Source of the DNA: Melastoma dodecandrum
Taxonomy: Eukaryota > Streptophyta > Magnoliopsida > Myrtales > Melastomataceae
Assembly: GCA_029817715.1 (NCBI GenBank)
Contig: JARUPY010000409.1
Location: forward strand, 434,001-498,000
Length of the DNA: 64,000 nt
Reading direction: 5' to 3'
Below, in pieces: positions 55,390 through 64,000 of this stretch (positions are counted from its first letter, which is position 1; each line of letters begins with the position of its first letter). The position numbers and the translations under genes were made by a program. A model generated the notes under the pieces. The model was not told the origin of the DNA. It was given only the letters and a program-made list of their open reading frames with translations, and did not search any database.

Positions 55390-56600
55390 GGAGATGCGGG
55401 AGAAGGAAGTGCCAACACCAACGGATCTGAAGACACCAGAGCGGAGACGGACGGCTACACTGCTCTGCTCGGGGAAGGATCTTGGGGACGTCGGGCCGCG
55501 ACACTTGGGAGACTCAGATCTGGGTTGCCGTGGGGGAGGCTGCCTTGGATTTGCCGAGGCCGGGTCTGCGCCGCTGAGGAGAGGCTGGATCAAGGTCAGG
55601 GTTTCCACCGGAGGAGGTCTGAGGAAGGGAAGCCGCCGGGGAGCCAAATCTGAAGATAGGCGAGGAGATGATGGGGCTGGGGCACCTCGATTTGGGACGC
55701 GCCGGGAAAAAGGGGAAAGAGGGGCAAGCCATCACCAAGCTGAGGACGCCGAGAAGAGGTTTTGCTGCGGTCGTTGGTGGAGCGCCAGGCTGGTTTGCTG
55801 CCGCCGGGGAAAGAAGAGGCCGGCCACTAGGGAGAGAAGGCCGAATCATGGGTTGCTGTTGCCGAGCTCGGGTGCGCAGGAGGAGCAGGGGGTCCGTGGA
55901 TGTCGGATTGGTGGGGTGCCGGGTCTGAGCAGTTTCAGGGACGGAGGGGAAGGTTGGTCTGGTTCGCTGACGGCTGGAGGAGAGGGAGACTTGCCACCGT
56001 TGGCTCTGGGGGAGTCAGAGGAGGAGCTGCCTTCGCCAGATCTAGAGCGCCGGGAAGGAGGGCTCGCTAGCTCGGCTGGAGCCAGATCGGGACCGGCGAA
56101 GGTAGAGACGGTGGCAGCGGGCTCGGCAAAGGGGAAGGGCGGCGGCAGCGTGGACGGGTTGGCTGCTGTGAGTCACTGATGTGATAGTGCGGGGTTGTTG
56201 GTTCGCTGTCGTCGGATCTGGGGGCCGCGTGCGTTGCTGGGTCGATTCCAATGCCGGGAAGTCCTCTGGAGTGCTGGGTTCGGTGTGGGGAGCTAGTTTC
56301 TGAGAGGGCTTCGGGGAAGCTCGGCTGCAATGGGCTCGGCGAGGGGGGAGGTAGATTGCTGTGGGCTCGTTTGCTGCTGAGGTGGAGGATTCTCCTGGTG
56401 GGTCTAAGGGCGGGTGGTTTGGGTAGGCTGCCTTGGAGTCTCTGGTGGTTAGTGTGTCGATCGCTGGATGTTCCTGAAGATGTTGGAGAAGGGGTTGGAG
56501 ACCTGGAAGTAGCACCACGACCTTCCATCCTGATTGACCATAGGGAGGAGGAAGCTGACTGTAGCCTTAGCCGGAGCTGTCTGCTGCGCCACTAGAACCA
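55390..56600. other. GC-rich, CpG-rich segment with open frames on both strands
   Basis: The plus strand is open for 261 codons (55394-56179) and the minus strand for about 150 (56042-56528). Both translate to low-complexity Gly/Arg or Pro/Ser sequence, the usual result of high GC. No family recognised. It could be a LTR leader or a captured 5' UTR. Confidence 0.4.
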
Positions 56601-57336
56601 ACAGCCTGCTACTGCTGCTATTGAAGGTGTACACCTGCACAAGGAAAGCAAAGGAATAAATGGAGAGTTCTTCGTAACACGGATATGCCTTTACGAAGAG
56701 CTTGGGACTGGTTGGAACTAGTTAAGTCGTTTAAGAAGGAGGGGGTGGTCTGCATCATTATTGTAGAAGGGTGTCCGTTGTCACATGGAGCGGCTGATGA
56801 AACTGGAGTCGTTATTGAAGGATCGCATTGCTGTCTGTCGTACTCGAGGATGCCGAAGCTCATTGCGGCTTGAAGTACGACGCGCTCTTTTGCTGTCTTT
56901 GTTGAGTATCCAGCTTGAGTTGGTCGTCGAGGGGGTTCTCTTTGATGCTGGCCTCTTCTTACCTTGTTGTAGAATGTTGAAGGATGACAGCAATGGAGGT
57001 AGCCGACGAGATATGAAGATTGGAGAAGTTTCAAGAGAAGAAGAAAAAGGACCGTTGAGCCTTTTTTTTTAAGGTCGGAAGTTGGCTCTTCTGAGAGAAA
57101 TTTTTAGAAGGTCGTCCCCCTGAGAAAGAAGAATGCTTCCCCCCTCCCCCCCCTTTTTCTAGGTAATCTTCTTCTCCCTTTTATTCTGTTCTCCCCCAGA
57201 CTTCTCATTTAGTTTGCTTTCCATTTCTTCTGGTTCCGTCTCCCTCCCCTTGAAGTTCTTCTTTTCCTTCTTTCTTAGTCAAGTTCCTTTGGTTTAGTTG
57301 AATCCAGATGGGTTCTAGTTAGAAGGGTCGAAACCA

Positions 57337-58170
57337 TTAGGGGGACAGGATCCTTTTGGGCGTCGCTGAATCGCCTTTTGCTTCAGGAGATCGACAGAGG
57401 CCAAGGATTCGGGGGGGCTTCAAGCTGTTGGTAACTGTCTGGGAGGGGGCTGCGTTGGGATCGTCCTTTGGCAGAGATCCTGTCGGGGAATCAGAGGAGA
57501 TGCGTGTGGGCTTGGGCTTTATCAAAGGGTAGGCTCGAAGCTTTGGGTTGCACCATGGGTTGGGTTTGGATTATGGGGCTGAGAGCTGCCTTGTGCTCTG
57601 TTTCTTGGGTTTTCTTTGTCTTTGGGTTGTTGATGACACCAGGCCGGGGTGACTTGGTGGACACTTGTTTCTGGCTGAATTTATTTAACCTCGGGGGCTT
57701 TGGCACCGGGTTGGGCATGTATGCAGATGGGCTTGGGTGAGATTAGCTGAGGTCCATGAGATTTTCTTTTGCCAAATTCTCCCTTCTTGTGTTCCTCTCT
57801 GCGTCTGGCTTTCTTCTTTTAATCACTTGCAGGTGGGGCCGTGTAATCAGCTGCAAGATCTGTGGCGAGGTAGGGAGGTAGTTGGGTTTGGACGTTGAGG
57901 GTGGTGCAGTAGAGAGGCTGAGGGCATCTCCATCAGAGGAAGAAGGAAGAGTGGCTTTGAAGGTAACAATTCTGTCTTTTCTTAGCTGACCCACTTGAGG
58001 TGCCTGCGGATATGGAGGATGGCGTTGCAGGTATTGTTGCTGTATGTTTTGTTTAAACCTCTGCGGCCATGTCCTCCATTGATTCCCTGAAAGTCTTCTC
58101 CTCTGAAATTGATGTGCCAAACGATGTTGGCTCCATGTTTGTCCGGACAGGGCAGCGGGTTTGGCATCAA
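57337..58170 (-). other. Pro/Lys-rich open segments, unrecognised
   Basis: Two adjoining minus-strand frames (57743-58120 and 57491-57718) translate to Pro/Ser/Lys-rich sequence with a basic QRRRLSGN or KRRKPDAER character. The rest of the segment is broken. No family match can be made from sequence alone. It may be further captured or decayed element coding sequence. Confidence 0.3.
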
Positions 58171-58983
58171 GAAACGTTTGATGTGAGCTTATGCGTTGGT
58201 CATGAACCCCTGGTTATTGAATGTAACCAGTAGGGCTTTCAGAGGTAAGAGCATTTGACGGGCATTGCGATTGCACTTCTCTTCCTCCAAACAACCACAG
58301 ATGCAGGTATTACACGAGACTACACAACATTTGGATTGCCTGATCTTCGAGTGAGGGATGTTGCAGAACACATTTGTAGTCTGCATCTTGGTTTCAACGG
58401 CGTATTCTTGCGATCGGACTGTAGATGTACTGGCTATCGTCCTTTGCATGGAGATGAACTCTCCTCTCACCCGCTCCTGGGTCAAGTCTAAAATGGTCCA
58501 ATGGATTGCATGTTGTTTGTTGTTATCTGAGCGAGGTAGTTATTCTGGTAAGCTTGAAGCATGTTACAAGCGATGGGCAGACCCCTGTATCTGACTAATG
58601 TTTTATGCGGTTCTCAAATCCATCTGCAGGTAACTAGCCAGCTACGCTCCATTGTTCCCAACCTTGGCAGGAAAGTCACCCTTTCCCATTAGCAGCTCTG
58701 CGTGCTGGGAGCCAACAAAGATCTTCCAGGCTTTGAGCTTAGCTGGTGTTGAGCATTTGCTCGTTGGAGGCCGGAATGTTCCCATCTTCGCCTAATCTGG
58801 TGTTTCAGGTACGTATGTTGGGTGGTCTAATTATTTCCAGTGAAGTTGTCATGTCTGAGGTGATGATTGCTCTTTGATGCCACCTCATTGAGGTTCAAAC
58901 TTTGAGCTAAACCGCTGCAACTTGGCATATCTTGCAGGGATCCGTTGGCCAGGCCCAACATGACCAACTGTGGCCACCTATAA

Positions 58984-59496
58984 TCAACCCCTGATAGGTG
59001 TCCCATTGCCTTGGAGATTCCGCTGGGAATTCATGTAAGTTCTTCTGTTGTTCATCAAGTCCTCTTTCTTGGTTCGAGCACTGGCGCCAATGTATTTGAT
59101 TTCTCCGACATCAACCGTACAAGAGAACAAAGTCACTCTGTTAGGTGAGTAGTCCTTGGTACTCTCATATAAAGGAATGGCATAGTTCATCTTCTGAGCA
59201 TATTCCTGAAGTAGATTTTTGTACAGGCCACTTTCATTAATAGGTACTGGGATAGATTGGTTGACTTCCCAGCCCTCACCAGTTCCATGAGAGCAAGTTT
59301 TGCGGTCGATCACTCTGCTGCCTTTAGTTTCATAAACAGGGGTCGGAAAGCCCATTGGCCCATCAAAGAACAACATTGTCTGCAGATGGGTTCCTTTATA
59401 GGCCGATGGTGCAGCTCCCACATGTGTGCCGGGCATATTTGGGAAGTTGAAGCTTGTTGCAGCGGAGTCGGCGGGTTCCCCCTTTTTTGTTTGCAT
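58984..59496 (-). pseudogene. Captured fragment of a plant dsRNA-binding protein (DRB-like) gene
   Basis: 170 codons, open, starting 90 bases inside the LTR. Residues about 91-148 match the double-stranded-RNA-binding domain of plant DRB proteins: LYKNLLQEYAQKMNYAIPLY, then RVTLFSCTVDVGEIKYIG, then ASARTKKE, where helix 2 should begin. After KKE the sequence leaves the family (DLMNNRRTYMNS), so the last helix with its RNA-contacting Lys/Ala pattern is missing. The first 90 residues look like a linker, with GFPTPVYETK recalling the start of another dsRBD. Complete DRB proteins (HYL1/DRB1, DRB4 and others) partner Dicer-like enzymes in RNA silencing. This is probably a gene fragment captured by the element; whether it is expressed is unknown. 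Confidence 0.65.
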
Positions 59497-59586
59497 TAAC
59501 AGTAGTCTTTATATGAACTTTGTTCACAACAAATTTTAGGCGGTTGTATGTGTCCTTTTTAAGTAGTTGTAATTTGAGATATTACA

Positions 59587-59600
59587 GTTTACCCCTCCTT
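59587..59600 (-). other. Polypurine tract of the minus-strand Tat/Ogre element
   Basis: AAGGAGGGGTAAAC on the minus strand, directly before the LTR start at 59586. It differs by one base from the tract at 6958-6971. Confidence 0.75.
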
Positions 59601-61710
59601 AGGAGGGAATCTGAGAAGATTCTCTCACAAGGATATCGTTAATACCTCAAACTATTCTTGGTCGACATGTATCCTGAAATTTATCAAGGAAATCATTAGT
59701 CACGATGAAAACAAAACAGCCAAATGTACATGCACATTACGCTTCGTTCTGTTTTTTTCTGTTTAAAAGCATGTTTCCAAGTGAGAGCAGAGAAGTTTTG
59801 CTGATTTCTCTCGTATTTTGCTCTTATTTCTAAAAGCCACTTCAGTTAGATTTCGGAATTCCTTTGACTTGAATGCTCATGTACCGGTCGAAGGAGTCTT
59901 TATCCGGGTTATAATGTAGATTCAGCATAAGGCCTTTTAGATTGAAGGTCGAAATTCGTCATTTGAAAGAAAGAGTTTAAGGACCTCATCGGAAGCTATT
60001 GGATCGTAGAAGTTCTACTATTCAAGCAAATTCTCCATCCTTCAGACAGCTCAACAGTTGACGTGTTCTGTTGGGGAAGAACAGTCGGCTTACTAGTAGA
60101 TGTGGACAATCCATTTTGGGGAATGTTTTGTCTTTGACTTGTTTGAAAGAGTAGCACCTTTGCTTTTGCGACCACCAATGTTGGCCCCGGTGCTTTATTT
60201 TTTGCTCTTTTGATTTTCATTTTGCGCTTTCCTTTAAAGACTGCGGTCTTTGCGCTTATTCTTTCTTTTCTTTGCTGAATTACGGGGATTTGCCCCGCTT
60301 TGTTTTCTGATAATTTTCTTTGGAATTTGTGTTTCTTGAGAAGCTCTTTGAGAGGTTTGGTCTTTAGGAACGATTCAACTGGCAGACTTAACTGTCTATG
60401 ATGCCTCTTTGCTTGAATCTTAAGGAAGTGAAACCTCTATGATCCGTTGCTTCCGGTTTCTAGCTACAGGATCACCATTTTAACCTCGATAGGAGGCAGT
60501 CCTTAGACTTGTTGGGTATAGTGTGTGTACAAAACTTCGACTTTGGCTTGAAAGGGGCTAGCAATAGTTGATATTATGTGTTTGGGGTAGAGAAGAAATG
60601 CTCGATCTCATCCCGGCTTAGAGCATCTTTTGTCAAAGGATTCGTTATTCGCCTGAATGCTCGTGTATGAATCCTCATAGTGTTTGCGCTCATCATTCTG
60701 GGTAAGTGTTTAGGAATAGGTTTGCCTTCTCCACTCTCGCCCAAAGACATTCTTATTACCAAAAATTTCAAATTATATGCAAATGGGCACACAAATGCTT
60801 AAGAAATGAATAGGTTTAGGTACTCAAACCTCTGTAGTGCTCTTGTGCACTTTCGTGTTCTATGTTCTTTTAGATTAAACTCGAAACGGCATCCACCCGA
60901 CCACGCACGCCGTTGCCTAGGAATTTGTACCATACTGTATGGATGCCCATGTGCCTGCATAGCTGACAACGGATGGAAACGAAGTTAATTAATGTACTTT
61001 GACTCTCGCTTGGGGAGATGAAGTAAAATATCCGCCGGGGAGTTGAGATGGATATGCCCATCTCAATGGTCGTTCTGACTCTATCTGAGGAATGACAAGA
61101 ATTCCGTTAGAGAGCAAATGTAAATGATACTCCCTTTTGGTATTGTTATCCGTGATAACGACAAAGGCAATCTCGAAGCTTTGGTTCAAAATTTTTCCAC
61201 CCAACCGCCCGTGCCTTTGTCCATAATATAGGATGCTCATGTACCTACACTGGGCAAAGGACAGACAACAACTGAGCCATGTGACTTGTTTTCTTTTAAA
61301 GTAAAAATGAAGTTTGTTCATGTAACTTCGTTTATATGAAAGGTGAAGCAGAATTCTGGTACTTCCCTTTTTGCATGGTTTCATCATTGCATCCTCGTCC
61401 GATGGAATCGAAGGTCAGACGAAATTGCTAAGACCTTGGCTTGAAGCTTTGCCACCCTACCACCCTCGCCTTTGTCATAGGAGTTGTGTACCATTCGTGT
61501 GAGGAGCTCTTGTACCTGCTCACGAGACAAAAGACGTAAACGAAATGCGTTCATGTAATTTCGCTTAGCTTGAAAGGGGAGAAGAATGATTGTGTATTTC
61601 TCCCTTATCCCCGTTGTCAGTGTTCTTCATCCTGAATGATTCTTCGAGGTGTAAAAGAATTCACCTGACAGATATCGCCTCAAAAATCTGACTTGAGACC
61701 TGGATACCAT
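59601..61710 (-). other. 3' non-coding internal region of the minus-strand Tat/Ogre element
   Basis: Lies between the pol stop (61711) and the polypurine tract. It is homologous over much of its length to 4641-6957. It contains one evident copy of the 222-bp unit near 61240-61440. No gene seen. Confidence 0.65.
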
Positions 61711-64000
61711 TCAGGTGTAATATCGTCGGAGAACATCTGCGTTAATTGCTTGTGGCAGCTCTCCTCCATCCATTCTTGCTAGGATGGTTGCTCCTCTTGA
61801 GAAGGCGTGCTTGACGACGAACGGTCCTTCGTAGTTTGGAGCAAATTTTCCTCGTGGATCTTTGACATTCGGTAGGATCCTTTTAAGAACACGGTCACCT
61901 GGTTTGTATCTGATTGGCTTGACCTTTTTGTTGAATTCTCTAGACATGCGTTGTTGGTAGCATTGCATATGGTGAGCTGCGGCAAGTTGTTTATCATCAA
62001 TGAAGTCTAGGTGGGCGAGTTGATGATTGGCCTTTTCTTCTTCTGTCCTATTGCTTTGGGATGATATCCTGAGAGTTGGTAATTTGACCTCTACTGGAAT
62101 GACTGCTTGAGTGCCATAGACGAGCTCGAAGGGAGTTGCCCCAGTCAAAGTGCGCATCGTCGTCCTGTAGGCGAGTAACGCGAAAGGGAGTTTCTCGTGC
62201 CAATCGCGATAGGTAATTGCTGTCTTCTGAAGAATCTTCTTCATATTTTTCTTGGCAGCTTCAACTGCACCGTTCATTTGTGGACGGTACGGTGAAGAGT
62301 TGAGATGCTTGATTCGAAATTCCACGCATAGGGATTCCATTAATTTGCTGTTGAAGTTTGAACCATTGTCTGTGACCAATAGCTCTGGAACTCCATATCT
62401 GGCGATGATGTTCGCCCTCATGAAACGCAGGACGTTGTTTGCTGTGACTTCTTTGAAGGATTGTGCTTCTATTCATTTGGTGAAGTAATCGATTGCGACC
62501 AGCAAGAATCGGTGCCCGTTGGATGCCTTAGGATTGATGGGCCCGATCACATCCGTGCCCCACATTGAGAATGGCCATGGTTCGAATAACGGGTAAAGTC
62601 TTGTTGGGGGCACATGTACCTTGTCGCTATAAATCTGACACTTGTGACACGCTTTGACATATTTGATGTAATCGGCTTCCATTGTGAGCCAATAATACCC
62701 TTGTCGCATTATCTTCTGGGCAAGAGCGTATCCGTTCATGTGTGGTCTGCAAACCCCTTCATAGACTTCGACAATGAGGGCTCCAGCTTCTTGCTTGGTG
62801 ACGCATCGCATGAGAGCCGTCGTGAAGGATTTCTTGTATAAGGTGTCACCGTCTAGAAAGTAGCTTCTTGTTATCCTCCGAATGAACTTGCGTTTTTTCC
62901 CTGTGCTATTTTGGGGAAATCCTCCTGATTGTAAATAATTCTTGATGTCTGCGAACCAAGGTAGAGAATCTTTGGGTTGACTCTGCTCAATATGCATGCA
63001 ACTTGGATCATCAGCAATGTTGATGCGCAAAGGCTCGATGTCCATTTCTCCAGCCAACGGGATCATTGAGGCGAGCACTATAAGAGCATCAGCAAATCGA
63101 TTATCAGTTCGCGGGAGATAATTGAATTCAATATCAGTAAATTGTCTGATTAGTGTTTGTAGATAATCCTGATATGGAATGAGCTTTGGGTCTCGAGTGC
63201 GCCATGCTCCATTTGTCTGGGAGATGATGCATGCCGAATCTCCATGAACGTCCAGGAGCTTAACCTGCATGTCGAGTGCGTGAAGTAGGCCGAGGATGCA
63301 CGCTTCATATTCAGCTATGTTGTTCGTGCAGGGAAAGGTGACTTTGGCCGCCGTTGGGTAGTATTGTCCATCTGGAGAGATTACCACAGCTCCTATTCCT
63401 AATCCTGAGGAATTGACTGCGCCGTCAAAATACATCTCCCACCTTGGTTCTTGTTCCATGAGCAAGATGTTCTCATATGGTAATCCAATTTCCAAAGAAG
63501 AATCATCCGTTTCTGGGTATTCAGCGATATGATCCGCGATCGTTCTCCCCTTCACTTAGTGACTCTTCCCATCAATGTTGGCTTGTCGAAGAGATATTTG
63601 AGTGGGTCATTCTCGGACACTAACAGGATCTCGTAGTGCAGAACATACTGTCGGAGTCGGTGGAGGACCCAAATGAGTGCACAGCAGGTACGCTCAGAAG
63701 TTGTGTATCTTGACTCGCAATCTGTGAATTTCTTGCTGAGGTAGTAGATCGCGTGCTCCTTAGCGCCTGGCAGTTGTTGGGCAAGCATGGCTCCAAATGA
63801 TTCTTCCCGAACGGTGAGATAGAGCGTGAGAGGATGCCCCGGCTTTGGCGTGATAAGAACTGGTGGTTCTGTCAAATACATTTTAATTTGTTCAAATGCG
63901 ACTTTGCAATCATCGTCCCACTCAAATTTGACGTCCTTCCTTAGTTTCTTGAACAGAGGCTTGCACGTGTCGGCTAGGTCGGAAATGAACCATCCAATGT
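61711..64000 (-). pseudogene. Tat/Ogre pol: RNase H, archaeal-type RNase H, integrase
   Basis: Runs in from the right window edge. Order on the minus strand: end of reverse transcriptase thumb and first RNase H (63552 to the edge: VLITPKPGHPLTLYL, SRYTTSERTCCALIW), then archaeal-type RNase H (about 62900-63500: MYFDGAVNSSGLGIGAVVI with Asp, NNIAEYEACILGL with Glu, GDSACIIS with Asp), integrase zinc region (H...H and CHKCQ, about 62640-62760), the rve core (MWGTDVIGPI, LVTDNGSNF, PQMNGAVEAAKKN with D,D,E) and the C-terminal ending with INADVLRRYY at 61711. Lesions: a frame change with apparent loss of about 20 codons at 63552 and one in-frame TGA at 62473-62475. The catalytic residues I can see are intact. 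It is younger looking than the element at 37033-48740. Confidence 0.88.

Larger units (their letters stand above)
54545..59586 (-). repeat. Long LTR of the minus-strand Tat/Ogre element
   Basis: Starts TGTAATATCTC at 59586, directly after a polypurine tract, and is taken to end before the primer-site-like motif at 54544; about 5.0 kb. Its 5' part is not the same sequence as the LTR at 6972, apart from the first ~15 bases, while the DNA on both sides of the LTR is shared. It holds a dsRNA-binding-domain fragment and a GC-rich segment. The end point is uncertain, and nested pieces are possible. Confidence 0.5.

Noticed and set aside
55394..56179. 261-codon plus-strand frame
   Set aside because: Low-complexity Gly/Arg/Glu sequence from GC-rich DNA; the opposite strand is equally open. 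Kept only as a GC-rich segment.

Overview
The window is nuclear DNA of a flowering plant. It carries an intron-containing Rubisco activase gene, plant-only regulator families (a SUPERMAN-type zinc finger, an AT-hook/PPC protein and a DVL/ROTUNDIFOLIA-type small peptide), a chloroplast-derived rRNA scrap, and several plant LTR-retrotransposon lineages. I cannot name the species.

Layout. 1-243: tail of a Mutator-like transposase. 2043-12310: remnants of a Tat/Ogre-type Ty3/gypsy family on the + strand: a truncated LTR, a 3' non-coding region with a 222-bp tandem repeat, a polypurine tract and a ~5 kb LTR that holds a chromovirus fragment. 12593-24111: a nearly intact, young Ty1/copia Sirevirus with 1872-bp LTRs, a perfect 5-bp target duplication, a broken pol and an intact 581-codon extra ORF. 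It landed 171 bp past the stop codon of the SUPERMAN-like gene (24282-25091, minus). 25092-37032: the low-copy gene island, with the zinc finger, an AHL-type AT-hook gene (28763-29806, plus), Rubisco activase (31370-33241, plus, five exons, alternative C-terminus), a chloroplast 23S scrap (34148-34252) and a DVL peptide gene (35798-36037, minus). 37033-48740: an old 11.7-kb Tat-lineage element with degenerate gag-pol and an antisense plant-mobile-domain ORF that seems to have its own TATA box. 48741-54200: degenerate copia pieces in both orientations. 54215-64000: a second Tat/Ogre element on the minus strand; its LTR contains a fragment of a host dsRNA-binding-protein gene, and its pol runs off the window.

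How the parts interact. The four host genes are unrelated in pathway (transcriptional repression, chromatin/AT-rich DNA binding, photosynthesis, peptide growth control) and sit together only by position. Retrotransposons take up roughly three quarters of the window, with at least two nesting events. The most interesting structure is a family of short hairpins with a bulged A, repeated across the LTR leader and both untranslated regions of the Sirevirus. Their paired positions co-vary between copies (CC/GG, GC/GC, GT/AC inner pairs; ACAGA/TCTGT, ATAGA/TCTAT, GCAGA/TCTGC outer pairs), which suggests selection on RNA structure. The captured dsRNA-binding domain and the antisense mobile-domain ORF are the next two points of interest.
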